A program made the position numbers and the translations under genes. Below are positions 9,539 to 19,228 of a stretch of DNA of 64,000 nucleotides, in pieces; positions within the stretch are counted from its first letter, which is position 1, and the number at the start of each line of letters is the position of its first letter. The DNA comes from Bacteroidales bacterium (lineage in GTDB: Bacteria > Bacteroidota > Bacteroidia > Bacteroidales > VadinHA17): positions 25,332 to 89,331 of the forward strand of contig JAOZPG010000008.1 in assembly GCA_029932855.1 (NCBI GenBank), given 5' to 3'. Below the pieces are notes generated by a model, which worked only from the letters and a program-made list of their open reading frames with translations, did not search any database and was not told where the DNA came from.

Positions 9539-12500
9539 ATGATACACATCTTTGAGCATAAGTTTAAGCTGTCTTTGCTATTAATATTATTTGTATTTGG
9601 TTTTACCAGCATCAAGGCCCAGGAAGAACCTAAGCGTGAGCTCAGGAGCACCTGGATAGCTACAGTTGGAAACATTGACTGGCCTAAATATGCGGACAGG
9701 AACAATGCTGCTGCACAGCAGGCAGACCTTATAAATATGCTGGATCTTTATAAGGAAAGCAACCTGAATGCTGTATTTCTCCAGGTTAGAACGGAGTGTG
9801 ATGCATTATACCAGTCAGCCTATGAACCATGGTCGAGATATCTTACATGGGCACAGGGAACCGATCCGGGTTATGATCCCTTACAATTTGCTCTTGAAGA
9901 GGCTCATAAAAGAGGGATAGAGATGCATGTCTGGCTAAATCCTTATCGGATTAATGCATCTACCAGTGATGGAGGCAGTTATTACCATTCTACACATATA
10001 TATAAGGAGCATCCCGAATGGGCTATGGTGTATGCTTCGGGAAAGAAAATTCTGAATCCCGGGCGACCGGAAGTGATGTCTTATATTGGGGAAGTTGTCA
10101 GGGATATTGTTTCTAATTATTCAATTGACGGAGTTCATTTTGACGATTACTTCTATTCTTATGATGGGACTCCATCATCACTTGATGCTACGGAATATGC
10201 AGCTTACGGATCAGGAATGACTCTCGGAGACTGGAGAAGGGACAATGTTAACCGGATGATTGATACCGTGTGGGCTGTAATCCAGGAGACAAACCCGGAT
10301 GTAAGATTTGGGGTAAGTCCTTTTGGTATTTATAAAGATGGTGTCCCCCAGGGTATTCATGGCTTAAACGCCTACAGTACAATATATTGTGATCCTCTTG
10401 CCTGGCTTAGGGCAGGAAGTGTAGATTATATTACACCCCAGTTATACTGGCCCACAGGCGGAGGACAGGATTTTGAAACACTGGTAAACTGGTGGGCAGA
10501 TTCCTGTTATCACTATAACCGGCATCTTTATCCCGGTCAGGCAACATACAGGCTTTCTGTTAATCCCGGCTTAAAAGGAAGCATAGGAGAAGACAGCTTA
10601 TTACATGAATCAAAATACTATTTTGATTATCCTCCAACAACAGATAACCTATCAAATCTTGAGTCAGCCAGCCTTAAAGGAACAGGTGATCCGGTTGCAG
10701 CATGGACACTGGGACAAATTGGTTTGCAGATAGATTTAATTCGTTCTAATAAGGATAAAAATGGTTTGGGGAGTGTGTTTTTTAGTGCAAAAGATTTTGT
10801 TCGTGTACAAGACCTTGCGGATTATCTTACAGAAAAGAAATATACACATTCGGCGATTATTCCTGAAATGACATGGAAAACGGGTTCAACGCCAACTGCA
10901 CCTCAAAATTTAAGAGTTGAGATTATTGATAATAAATATACTCTGGTTTGGGATTATACCTTGAATTTAAATGATAGATTTGCTGTTTATTCAACCAGTG
11001 ACGACCTGACTCCCAATGAGATAATAAATGATCCCGGCAAGCTTCAGGGCATTAGCTTTGAACCCTTAATTTCACTTTCTGATCTTGTAATTTCAGAGAA
11101 CTCTTACATTGTTGTAACAACAGTTTCAGCTATTGGCAAAGAAAGTATACCAAGTTTAAGATATCAGCTGGATAGCAGTATTCCTTTTGTTGACCTGATA
11201 TTACCTGAGGATGGAGATACAATTGCATATGTCGATAGTCTTCTCTGGACATCAGACTTTAGCGATCCGATATACCAGGTACAGCTGGCTGCAAACAGCA
11301 CATTCAGTACTATTGTATATACTTCCGGCTGGATAACTGATACTATCTTTAACATAGAAAGTTTAAACCTTAATGGTGAAACAAATTATTATTGGCGTGT
11401 AAGGGCAAAAGATGGAGCTGAAGGTCCGTATTCAGGAGCAAGATCCTTTTTTACCGGTTTCCCGGCAGTTCCCGGATTAATTTCCCCGGCAAATCTTTCT
11501 CAGAATATTTCAACCAGTCCAAAGATTAAATGGAATGCTACAGTGTCAACGGAAAATATCAGGGTGCTCATCTCAGAATCCAACTCATTTATCCCTCTCG
11601 TTGCGGAAGAAGTTTTTTCGGCAGAGGGAGGAGAAGGAATCCTTTCTACAGAATTAAGTAAAAATACCTGGTATTATTTGAAAATCAATGGAGAAAATGC
11701 TTATGGAGCCAGTGAGTTTACAGCCTCATATGTTTTTAAGACAACTGCAGGTGAAATTCCTGATGTGTCATTAATATCACCTGAAAACAATGCTACAGTA
11801 GCATCTTTTGATATGCTTGACTGGGAAACATCAACTACAACAGGAACCATTAGTTATTATCTTGAAGTAGCCATTGATAATAACTTTTCTTCCATAATGT
11901 ATAATTCAGGCTGGATAAGCCAGGATGAGTTAATGGTATCAGAAACTAATCTGGAGGGTGGCCGGACTTATTACTGGAGGGTGAAAGCGAGAAGTGAATT
12001 TGGAGAGAGTGAATTTAGTAATTCCCGGGCTTTTATTGCGGCTTACCCTTCAAGGCCTTCAATTACTCAGCCTGTACATCTTTCTGATGGTAATAATACA
12101 AGGACAGTGATTGCCTGGATTGCAGATGCAGAAACCGATACGGTTTATATTGAGATTTCAAAAACAGGTAATTATTCTGTTATTGCTCATAGTGAGAAAT
12201 TTGAAGAGGATCCGGGGACAGGGCAATTATCATCTCCACTGGATCCTGAAACCTGGTATTTTATACATTTAAGGGCAGAGAATGAATATGGAGCAGGGGT
12301 GTTCAGTTCCAGTAAGTATTTCAAAACAGGTCTGGCATCAGCTGTGTATGACGGTAATAAACCGGATGCTGAATCAGTTGTGATATTCCCTAATGCTTTA
12401 AGTTCAGGTGAGTTTGTTGTAAGGTTGAAATTAGAGAGTTCAAGAGATATTGAAATCCGTATTTATGATGTTACAGGCAGAAATATTCTTAATATGGAGA

Positions 12501-12628
12501 ACATATCTGCTGAAGCCGGACAGAGTGATATTAGAATTAACAGTGAATTACTTAACGGGCCCGGTTTGTACTACCTGAAGCTTAGATCAGGTGGAAAATT
12601 TGTTGTAAAATCGATTGTTATATATTAG
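9539..12628 (+). CDS. Secreted GHL10 (DUF187/DigH-like) glycoside hydrolase with Fn3-like repeats and T9SS tail
   Basis: 1029 aa from the ATG at 9539, chosen because it precedes the signal peptide ending SIKAQ; the longer frame from 9503 overlaps susD. The catalytic TIM-barrel-like GHL10 domain spans about residues 33-345, with RSTWIATVGNIDWP, NPYRINA, DGVHFDDYFY (198-207), FGVSPFGIY and TPQLYWP; the acidic DD/D residues in the third motif are likely catalytic. Several Fn3-like repeats (about 455-930, each with YYWRV- or WYYLK-type strands) and a T9SS sorting tail follow. The family includes E. coli DigH (YddW), which cleaves peptidoglycan glycans stripped of peptides. Such a substrate is exactly what the amidase encoded upstream would produce. 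Last gene of the locus. Confidence 0.85.
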   Translation: MIHIFEHKFKLSLLLILFVFGFTSIKAQEEPKRELRSTWIATVGNIDWPKYADRNNAAAQQADLINMLDLYKESNLNAVFLQVRTECDALYQSAYEPWSRYLTWAQGTDPGYDPLQFALEEAHKRGIEMHVWLNPYRINASTSDGGSYYHSTHIYKEHPEWAMVYASGKKILNPGRPEVMSYIGEVVRDIVSNYSIDGVHFDDYFYSYDGTPSSLDATEYAAYGSGMTLGDWRRDNVNRMIDTVWAVIQETNPDVRFGVSPFGIYKDGVPQGIHGLNAYSTIYCDPLAWLRAGSVDYITPQLYWPTGGGQDFETLVNWWADSCYHYNRHLYPGQATYRLSVNPGLKGSIGEDSLLHESKYYFDYPPTTDNLSNLESASLKGTGDPVAAWTLGQIGLQIDLIRSNKDKNGLGSVFFSAKDFVRVQDLADYLTEKKYTHSAIIPEMTWKTGSTPTAPQNLRVEIIDNKYTLVWDYTLNLNDRFAVYSTSDDLTPNEIINDPGKLQGISFEPLISLSDLVISENSYIVVTTVSAIGKESIPSLRYQLDSSIPFVDLILPEDGDTIAYVDSLLWTSDFSDPIYQVQLAANSTFSTIVYTSGWITDTIFNIESLNLNGETNYYWRVRAKDGAEGPYSGARSFFTGFPAVPGLISPANLSQNISTSPKIKWNATVSTENIRVLISESNSFIPLVAEEVFSAEGGEGILSTELSKNTWYYLKINGENAYGASEFTASYVFKTTAGEIPDVSLISPENNATVASFDMLDWETSTTTGTISYYLEVAIDNNFSSIMYNSGWISQDELMVSETNLEGGRTYYWRVKARSEFGESEFSNSRAFIAAYPSRPSITQPVHLSDGNNTRTVIAWIADAETDTVYIEISKTGNYSVIAHSEKFEEDPGTGQLSSPLDPETWYFIHLRAENEYGAGVFSSSKYFKTGLASAVYDGNKPDAESVVIFPNALSSGEFVVRLKLESSRDIEIRIYDVTGRNILNMENISAEAGQSDIRINSELLNGPGLYYLKLRSGGKFVVKSIVIY

Positions 12629-12888
12629 AATAATTGAGTCCTGACTGCAGGATTTATATGATTATAAGCATATCCGGAATAGCAGGTGACAACTATGTCT
12701 CTTCGGGTTTGAATATCTAGCACAGCTTGTGCTATGAATCGAATTAAACCTCCAGTCCGGTGGTTTCAAAACAGGTTAATTATAGAGGAGAGTTCTATGG
12801 AAATGGAATATTGAAATGCGAAGTTAATTTAAGCCAGAGAGGTAAAATCTTGTCAGACTCATTCAGCTTTAAATGTATTCTTTGCTTT

Positions 12889-15708
12889 TTAAAGAGTTCT
12901 CTTGAATTCTGTTTCCACGTAGGCCTCAATGATATCGCTAACCTTTATGTCATTGTAGTTCTCAACATTTAGTCCGCACTCAAGTCCGCTTACAACTTCC
13001 TTTGCATCTTCTTTGAATCTCTTAAGTGACCCAAGTTCACCGGTATAAACAACAATACCATCGCGGATCACCCTTACCTTATTGTCGCGTTTGATCTTTC
13101 CGTCTTTAACCATACAACCGGCAACAGTTCCTACCTTCTCTATTTTAAATATTTCCATTACCTCTACAGTGGCAACTATCTCTTCCTTCACTTCAGGAGA
13201 GAGCATACCTTCCATTGCCGACCTGATCTCTTCAATGGCATCGTATATAATAGAATAGATACGTATGTCTATTTGCTCTTTTTCTGCCAGTTTCCGGGCT
13301 CCCATGGAAGGTCGTACCTGGAAGCCAAGAACTATGGCATCTGATGCCAGTGCCAGCATTATATCGGATTCGGATATTTGTCCTACCGCTTTATGTATTA
13401 CATTAAGCTGAATCTCTTCAGTTGTAAGTTTAAGCAATGAATCGGCCAAAGCTTCAACAGAACCATCAACATCTCCTTTTATAACAACATTAAGCTCCTG
13501 GAAGTTGCCAATGGCAATTCTCCGTCCAAGCTCATCAAGCGTAATATGTTTCTTTGTACGAAGGCCCTGTTCACGCTGGAGCTGTTCTCTTTTGTTGGCG
13601 ATATTTTTAGCTTCACGGTCGCTGTTCATTACATTAAATGCATCCCCGGCCTTTGGAGCGCCATCAAGTCCGAGCATAATTATCGGTGTTGATGGTCCTG
13701 CTTTTGTAATAATATTACCTCTTTCATTGAACATAGCCTTGGTATGCCCGAAATAACTTCCGGCAAGACCTATATCTCCGATATTAAGAGTTCCTTCACT
13801 TATCAGGAGTGTGGTAACAAAACCTTTTCCTTTATCCAGGGTGGATTCAAGAACAATGCCTTTAGCTTTTTTATCAGGATTGGCTTTTAATTCAAGTAAT
13901 TCGGACTCAAGTAAAACTTTTTCAAGAAGTTCATCAATGTTAAGACCGCTTTTTGCAGATATTTCCTGTGACTGGTATTTGCCACCCCAATCTTCTACAA
14001 GGATATTCATGTTTGAAAGCTCTTCCTTAACTTTTTCGGGGTTAGATGTTGGTTTGTCAATTTTGTTTATAGCAAAGACTATAGGAACGCCGGCAGCCTG
14101 TGCATGGTTTATCGCTTCAACAGTTTGTGGCTTTACACCATCATCGGCGGCAACTACAATAATTACCACGTCGGTCACCTGGGCACCCCGTGCACGCATG
14201 GCTGTAAAAGCTTCGTGACCCGGAGTATCAAGGAAAGTGATCATGCGGGATTCGCTTAGTTCAACGCTGTATGCACCAATATGCTGCGTGATGCCTCCTG
14301 CCTCTCCGGCAACTACGTTGGCTTTCCTTATGTAGTCAAGTAGCTTGGTTTTCCCATGGTCCACATGACCCATAACAGTAACAATAGGAGGCCTGGGTTT
14401 CAGATCATCTTCAGTATCTTCAGTATCTGTATCTATAGCTTCAATAAGTTCAGCACTTATAAATTCTATTTTATAGCCAAATTCATCAGCTACTATGCTC
14501 ATTGTTTCTGCATCAAGGCGCTGGTTTATTGATACCATAACTCCCAGATTCATGCATACAGAGATGATATCATTTACATGGGTATCCATCATGCTGGCCA
14601 GTTCGGCAACGGACACAAACTCTGTAACCTTAAGGGTGCTTTTTCTCTGTTCGGTCTGTTCAGTTTTCTCATGCTCTTTCTGGCTGATCGCATCACGTTT
14701 TTCCCTCCTGTATTTTGCTCCCTTAGATTTGCCTCGTGCATTTAACTGGCTCAGGGTTTCCTTGATTTTCTTTTGAACATCTTCTTCACTTACCTCCGGC
14801 CTGAAGGATCTTTTCTTTTTAGATCTCTTGTCATCTTTTGTTTTTGACTGAGCACCATTTCTGGTTGTTTGCTGAGTGGGACTTTGTATCCTTTTTCTTT
14901 TCTTCTTCCTTGCTTCAGTATCACTTGAAGAAGCAACAGGTTTCTTTTTAGGTGCTCTTTCCGGGAGTTTGATTTTTCCTACAACAGTAGGTCCGGTAAG
15001 TTTTTCAAATTTTGTCTTTATTACTTCTTCTTTCTTTTCTGCGGGAGCAATTTTCTTTTCTTCTTTTTCTATTTTATCGTCAGCTTTACCGGCTGATTCT
15101 GGTTTTTTAGTTTCTTCAACTATTTTTTCCTGTTTTTCGGCAGACTTCGTTTCAGGAGACTCAACAGTCTTTTCTGACTCTTTTGTACTTTTTGTTTTCT
15201 TCTTGGGTTTTTCAAGATCTATCTTACCGACAACTTTGATCTTATTTGTTTTAGACGATTCTTTCTCAGTTTCTTTCTTAGTTTTTTTCTCCTCCGCTTT
15301 TTCTTCTTTCTTTATAGAAGGTTTTTTAACTGTTTCTTCATCTTTCTTAGCTGTGTCTTTTTCATCTCTACTGTCGGCAGGCAATTCTTTTTCAGTTGAA
15401 GTACCACTTACATCTTTAATAAAAACTTCTTCAGAGCTTTTTGTTTCAGTTTTAGTATTTACATTTTCAATGGAAATACTTTCATGTACTTCCTGGAGAT
15501 TTTTTCTGCTTAGCTCTTCAGACTTTTTCTTAATGGAAAGATCTGAGCTGTATTCTTCTGCCAGGAGCTCAAATGTTTCAGCATCAATCTTAGTATTCGG
15601 ACTGGAATCAATCTCGATTCCCTTTTTTGCAAGGAAATCCATTATAGTGGAAATCCCTACATTAAACATGCGGGCTGCTTTACTTAATCTTGTTGATTTA
15701 TTCTCCAT
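12889..15708 (-). CDS. infB: Translation initiation factor IF-2
   Basis: 939 aa. IF2_N helix domain at the N-terminus ([22 protein letters not shown]), then about 270 residues of low-complexity Lys/Glu/Ser sequence, a second IF2_N ([10 protein letters not shown]), and the GTPase domain from about residue 440 with G1 [26 protein letters not shown] and NKIDK. Domains II to IV follow ([30 protein letters not shown]). IF-2 positions fMet-tRNA on the 30S subunit and promotes subunit joining. It is the last gene of rimP-nusA-infB, 66 bp after nusA. The Lys/Glu-rich linker produces a long Ser/Phe-rich antisense open frame, which is not a gene. Confidence 0.98.
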   Translation of the reverse strand: MENKSTRLSKAARMFNVGISTIMDFLAKKGIEIDSSPNTKIDAETFELLAEEYSSDLSIKKKSEELSRKNLQEVHESISIENVNTKTETKSSEEVFIKDVSGTSTEKELPADSRDEKDTAKKDEETVKKPSIKKEEKAEEKKTKKETEKESSKTNKIKVVGKIDLEKPKKKTKSTKESEKTVESPETKSAEKQEKIVEETKKPESAGKADDKIEKEEKKIAPAEKKEEVIKTKFEKLTGPTVVGKIKLPERAPKKKPVASSSDTEARKKKRKRIQSPTQQTTRNGAQSKTKDDKRSKKKRSFRPEVSEEDVQKKIKETLSQLNARGKSKGAKYRREKRDAISQKEHEKTEQTEQRKSTLKVTEFVSVAELASMMDTHVNDIISVCMNLGVMVSINQRLDAETMSIVADEFGYKIEFISAELIEAIDTDTEDTEDDLKPRPPIVTVMGHVDHGKTKLLDYIRKANVVAGEAGGITQHIGAYSVELSESRMITFLDTPGHEAFTAMRARGAQVTDVVIIVVAADDGVKPQTVEAINHAQAAGVPIVFAINKIDKPTSNPEKVKEELSNMNILVEDWGGKYQSQEISAKSGLNIDELLEKVLLESELLELKANPDKKAKGIVLESTLDKGKGFVTTLLISEGTLNIGDIGLAGSYFGHTKAMFNERGNIITKAGPSTPIIMLGLDGAPKAGDAFNVMNSDREAKNIANKREQLQREQGLRTKKHITLDELGRRIAIGNFQELNVVIKGDVDGSVEALADSLLKLTTEEIQLNVIHKAVGQISESDIMLALASDAIVLGFQVRPSMGARKLAEKEQIDIRIYSIIYDAIEEIRSAMEGMLSPEVKEEIVATVEVMEIFKIEKVGTVAGCMVKDGKIKRDNKVRVIRDGIVVYTGELGSLKRFKEDAKEVVSGLECGLNVENYNDIKVSDIIEAYVETEFKRTL

Positions 15709-15774
15709 TCGTTTCCTCTATGAATTCTTTATAAAAATATCCAAATACTGCTAAATTAAATACATTGAATTGAT

Positions 15775-17016
15775 TTATTCAAATTCTGCTTTTAAAATAT
15801 TAATAACGTTTTGAATAGTCTCTTCTTCCAAATCTGTACGTTTAACCAGGTCTTTTACAGGAAGTTCAAGTACAGACTTTGCTGTATCACATCCAATTGA
15901 TTTTAATTCGTTTAGAACCCAGTCTTCAATCTCATCAGTAAATTCTTCCAGTTTAACATCTTCATCGTCGTCTTCTTCTTCGGTATCACGGTAAACATCT
16001 ATCTCGTACTCTGTGAGTTGACTTGCAAGACGTATATTAAGGCCCCCTTTCCCTATTGCCAGGGAAACTTCATCCGGTGACAGGAATACATCAGCCTTCA
16101 TTTCTTCAGAGTTTAATTTAATAGAGGTGATTTTGGCGGGACTTAGAGATCGCTGTATAAACAACTGTATATTATTTGTAAAGTTGATTACGTCTATATT
16201 TTCATTCTTTAGCTCCCTTACAATCCCATGTATCCTCGATCCCTTCATTCCCACACAGGCTCCAACCGGGTCAACTCTTTCATCATAAGATTCAACGGCA
16301 ACTTTAGCTCTCTCGCCGGGAATCCTAACAATTTTCTTTATTGTTATCAGACCATCAAAGATCTCCGGAACCTCAAGTTCAAATAAACGCTCGAGAAAAA
16401 CCGGGGATGTACGTGATAAGATGATGACCGGTGTATTATTTCTCATTTCAACCTGAACAACAACAGCCCTTATCATATCGCCTTTATGGAAATAGTCGGA
16501 TGGTATCTGTTCCTGCTTTGGCAAAAGCAATTCATTTCCTTCATCATCGAGGATGAGGATTTCACGTTTCCAGACCTGGTAAACTTCACCCGTTATTATT
16601 TCTCCTATCCTGTCTTTATATTTATTATATACATTGTTTTTTTCCAGGTCCAGAATGCGAGATGTAAGGTTTTGTCTTACAGACAGAACTGCTCTGCGGC
16701 CAAAATCTATCAGTTTTACTTCATCGCTAACCTCTTCACCAACTTCGTAGTCTTCATCTATTTTTTTTGCATCAGTCAGTGATATTTGCAAATTTGAATC
16801 TTCCAGCTCACTGTCTTTAACCACTTCACGATTTCTCCATATTTCGAAGTCACCCTTATCGATATTTATAATGATATCGAAATTTTCATCACTGCCGTAT
16901 TTTTTCAGCAACATGCTTTTAAATACATCCTCCAGCACGCTCATCATTGTTGTTCTATCGATATTCTTCAGCTCTTTAAACTCTGAAAAAGTATCAGTCA
17001 GATTAACATTTTCCAT
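15775..17016 (-). CDS. nusA: Transcription termination/antitermination factor NusA
   Basis: 413 aa. N-terminal RNA-polymerase-binding domain (about 1-125, FSEFKELKNIDR onward), S1 domain (GEIITGEVYQVWKREIL), then two KH domains (GACVGMKGSRIHGIVREL and EVSLAIGKGGLNIRLASQL). The tail is acidic (EEEDDDEDVKLEEF) and ends with one helix-hairpin-helix-like segment (ELKSIGCDTAKSVLELP). It lacks the two long acidic repeats of the E. coli protein, as expected outside Proteobacteria. NusA modulates pausing, termination and antitermination. The central position between rimP and infB is conserved across bacteria. Confidence 0.97.
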   Translation of the reverse strand: MENVNLTDTFSEFKELKNIDRTTMMSVLEDVFKSMLLKKYGSDENFDIIINIDKGDFEIWRNREVVKDSELEDSNLQISLTDAKKIDEDYEVGEEVSDEVKLIDFGRRAVLSVRQNLTSRILDLEKNNVYNKYKDRIGEIITGEVYQVWKREILILDDEGNELLLPKQEQIPSDYFHKGDMIRAVVVQVEMRNNTPVIILSRTSPVFLERLFELEVPEIFDGLITIKKIVRIPGERAKVAVESYDERVDPVGACVGMKGSRIHGIVRELKNENIDVINFTNNIQLFIQRSLSPAKITSIKLNSEEMKADVFLSPDEVSLAIGKGGLNIRLASQLTEYEIDVYRDTEEEDDDEDVKLEEFTDEIEDWVLNELKSIGCDTAKSVLELPVKDLVKRTDLEEETIQNVINILKAEFE

Positions 17017-17067
17017 TTTTCTTAAAATCCTGTTTAAGTGAACTATACTTTATAATATTTTCATGAT

Positions 17068-17108
17068 CATCGTAAATGCAAATGAACCAAACTTGCGGGT
17101 TCACGATG
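17068..17108 (-). promoter_or_regulatory. Structured intercistronic region between rimP and nusA
   Basis: On the plus strand CATCGT (17068-17073) and GAACC (17084-17088) are separated by 10 nt, and both pair with the continuous GGTTCACGATG (17098-17108). The RNA could form an 11-bp stem with a 10-nt one-sided bulge and a 9-nt apical loop, 52 nt before the nusA start. No T tract follows, so it is not a terminator. Its role (processing site, protein-binding element or none) is unknown. Confidence 0.4.
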
Positions 17109-17152
17109 GTAAAATATTATGTTGTCAAGTTGCACCTGTCTGTTTTATTAAC

Positions 17153-17635
17153 TTATTTATTTCCCAATGAGATCAATATTTTAGTCGATTTAATATGATC
17201 CATTAATATCTTGTAGTCTGTTTGCGGGTCTTTTTCCTGATTTGGCTTTCTGCTTTTTTTTGTTTTTCCCTCAGCCTCTTTTCTTATAGTCAGGCTTTTA
17301 TCATCATAAGCCAGGAGCACCCCTTTACGTTTTTCTCCGCTAATCTCAACTATTTCAATTTTATTACCTATGTTCTTTTTATACTGTTCCTGCACCTTAA
17401 GGGGCATATCAAGTCCGGGAGATGAAACTTCCAGCGAAAAATCCAGATCTTCAGAAAGTAATTTTTCTTCTACGAACCTGGATACTTTAACACATTCTCC
17501 AATAGAAACACCTTTTTCTTTGTCTATGTATATTTTTATATTATTATTTAAATTAATAAGAACATCCACAACAAAGAAGTCTTTCTCAAGTTTGTAGTCC
17601 TTTAGAATTGCAAGTATTTTTTCTTTAGTTATCAT
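17153..17635 (-). CDS. rimP: Ribosome maturation factor RimP
   Basis: 160 aa, with the RimP alpha/beta N-terminal domain (FVVDVLINLNNNIKIYID; SIGECVKVSRFVEEKL) containing the signature LEVSSPGLDMPLK, and a C-terminal SH3-like domain (GNKIEIVEISGEKRKGVLL). RimP is needed for maturation of the 30S subunit. It is first gene of the rimP-nusA-infB operon; promoter and leader hairpin lie just upstream. A lysine-rich insertion (GKTKKSRKPNQEKD) sits in the C-terminal domain. Confidence 0.93.
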   Translation of the reverse strand: MITKEKILAILKDYKLEKDFFVVDVLINLNNNIKIYIDKEKGVSIGECVKVSRFVEEKLLSEDLDFSLEVSSPGLDMPLKVQEQYKKNIGNKIEIVEISGEKRKGVLLAYDDKSLTIRKEAEGKTKKSRKPNQEKDPQTDYKILMDHIKSTKILISLGNK

Positions 17636-17649
17636 CAGTTCAGAATATT

Positions 17650-17673
17650 AAAATAGGGGACTCCCGTCCCCTA
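17650..17673 (-). promoter_or_regulatory. Leader hairpin with U tract (possible attenuator) before rimP
   Basis: Read in the transcription direction, TAGGGGAC pairs perfectly with GTCCCCTA around a GGGA (GNRA-type) tetraloop (17654-17673) and is followed by TTTT. It lies between the predicted promoter (17693-17724) and the rimP ATG at 17635. The gene upstream is divergent, so this cannot be an upstream gene's terminator. It has the form of an intrinsic terminator inside the leader of an operon that encodes NusA. Confidence 0.55.
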
Positions 17674-17692
17674 GCATCATCCATCCTTGCCG

Positions 17693-17724
17693 CAAAGATA
17701 TAATATTATCATTGATTTAACAAA
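17693..17724 (-). promoter_or_regulatory. Bacteroidota-type promoter for rimP-nusA-infB
   Basis: On the minus strand TTTG (17724-17721), exactly 20 nt, then TATCTTTG (17700-17693). This matches the Bacteroidota primary sigma consensus TTTG-N19-21-TAnnTTTG. Transcription should start near 17687, giving a leader of about 50 nt that contains the hairpin at 17654-17673. Confidence 0.75.
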
Positions 17725-17773
17725 ACTTTGTATGATTGTTGTTTAGCGGAGATTTCCGTATTACAGACTATTT

Positions 17774-17781
17774 TATGTTTG
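17774..17781 (+). promoter_or_regulatory. Candidate -7 element for the HD phosphohydrolase gene
   Basis: TATGTTTG fits TAnnTTTG, about 97 nt before the ATG at 17878. No -33 TTTG is present at the expected spacing, so this is a weak candidate. Confidence 0.25.
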
Positions 17782-17877
17782 TTAACGAAAAAAATTGATT
17801 GGAAAGATCCCTTTTTCAGTGTAAAATTGAATAAGTAGTATGCAAATTGTTCATTAACAATACTTACCTTTATCCAC

Positions 17878-19134
17878 ATGGTGAAAGGCAAAATAAGCAA
17901 AATAGTTAATGATCCTGTATATGGTTTTATACATATTCCGTCTCCATTGATATTTCAGCTTATTGAGCATCCTTATTTTCAAAGATTGAGGCGTATAAGG
18001 CAATTAGGCCTTACTCACCTGGTATATCCCGGGGCACAGCATACCAGGTTTCAGCATTCACTTGGCACCATGCATCTGATGAGTTCGGCAATTTCCGTGT
18101 TGAGAGACAAAGACATTGAGATTACAGATGGTGAGGCAGAAGCGGTATCTATTGCAATTTTACTTCATGATATCGGGCACGGGCCATTTTCACATACCCT
18201 GGAGCATAGCCTGATGGAGAAAATTAGTCACGAGGAACTGTCACTGCTTTTTATGCAGTCTCTGAACAAAGAGTTCCCGGGGAAACTGGATCTTGCCATA
18301 GAAATATTTAAAAACCGTTATAAAAAGAAATTCCTCTATCAGCTTGTTTCAGGGCAGTTAGATATGGACAGGCTTGATTACCTGCGAAGAGACAGTTTCT
18401 TTACCGGTGTTACCGAGGGGACAATAGGTCTTGACAGGATAATTGAGATGTTGAATGTAAAAAATGACAAACTGGTGGTTGATGAAAAGGGGATATATTC
18501 AATAGAGAAATTCCTGATAGCCCGCAGGCTGATGTACTGGCAGGTATATCATCATAAGACAGTCCTTTCTGCCGAATTTCTTCTTATGAATATCCTGAAA
18601 AGGGCAAAAGAGCTGACTGGTAGAGGTGTGGATTTGTTTGCAAGTTCGGCTATGAATTATTTTCTTTCAAAGGAAATTAAGTACAGGGAGATATTTAATG
18701 AAAAATCTGGCCATGTACAGGAATTACTCTTAAAGAATTTTGCGGCTCTTGATGATAATGATATAATTATTTCAGCTAAAATGTGGGCTAATGGAAAGGA
18801 TAAAGTGCTTTCACTTTTATGCAAAAGACTGCTTAACAGGGACTTGTTCAGGGCAAGGTTGCAAAGGGAAGAGTTTGATAACATCAGGCTAAGAAACCTG
18901 AAAGACAGGCTTGCAAACTTATATGATCTGCAGCCCGGTGAGACTTCATACTTTGTATTTACAGAAATGATAAGTAATTATGCATATGATCCGGATGATC
19001 ATAACATAGAAATATTATATAAAAACGGAGACCTGAAGGAGATAAGTCAGGCCTCAGATATTTTAAATACTGCAGTCCTGTCAAAAAGGGTAAAAAAACA
19101 TTGTTTATGCTATCCTAAAGAGTTAGAAAAATAA
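17878..19134 (+). CDS. HD-domain phosphohydrolase (dNTPase/SAMHD-like family)
   Basis: 418 aa, ATG at 17878. The HD domain starts near residue 30: FQRLRRIRQLGL, YPGAQHTRFQHSLG (H60), HDIGHGPFSH (H97-D98) and QLDMDRLDYLRRDSF, which together supply the H...HD...D metal site. Proteins of this family hydrolyse phosphate esters, often dNTPs, but the natural substrate of this Bacteroidota branch is not established. It precedes lpxD by 94 bp, a common arrangement in Bacteroidota, so it may be co-expressed with lipid A genes without being a pathway enzyme. Diverges from rimP. Confidence 0.88.
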   Translation: MVKGKISKIVNDPVYGFIHIPSPLIFQLIEHPYFQRLRRIRQLGLTHLVYPGAQHTRFQHSLGTMHLMSSAISVLRDKDIEITDGEAEAVSIAILLHDIGHGPFSHTLEHSLMEKISHEELSLLFMQSLNKEFPGKLDLAIEIFKNRYKKKFLYQLVSGQLDMDRLDYLRRDSFFTGVTEGTIGLDRIIEMLNVKNDKLVVDEKGIYSIEKFLIARRLMYWQVYHHKTVLSAEFLLMNILKRAKELTGRGVDLFASSAMNYFLSKEIKYREIFNEKSGHVQELLLKNFAALDDNDIIISAKMWANGKDKVLSLLCKRLLNRDLFRARLQREEFDNIRLRNLKDRLANLYDLQPGETSYFVFTEMISNYAYDPDDHNIEILYKNGDLKEISQASDILNTAVLSKRVKKHCLCYPKELEK

Positions 19135-19228
19135 TAAATAACTATCTCACGGGCAGCATAATGCTGAGAATTATGGCTTGCACAAGTTTTATTAATTTAT
19201 TATTAAGTAATTATAAAAATCCAAACGC

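Noticed and set aside
12719-12765. Small hairpins (AGCAC/GTGCT and AAACC/GGTTT) between the convergent GHL10 and infB genes
   Set aside because: Short arms, a mismatch and no T tract on either strand; not supported as terminators.
14876-15754. Long plus-strand open frame of 292 codons, rich in Ser and Phe
   Set aside because: It lies antisense to the Lys/Glu-rich linker of infB; AAA/GAA codons read backwards give Phe/Ser and few stops. No start context or domain.
17636-17877. A tRNA (metY-like) upstream of rimP, as in E. coli
   Set aside because: No cloverleaf or CCA-ending segment found; only the promoter and leader hairpin are present.
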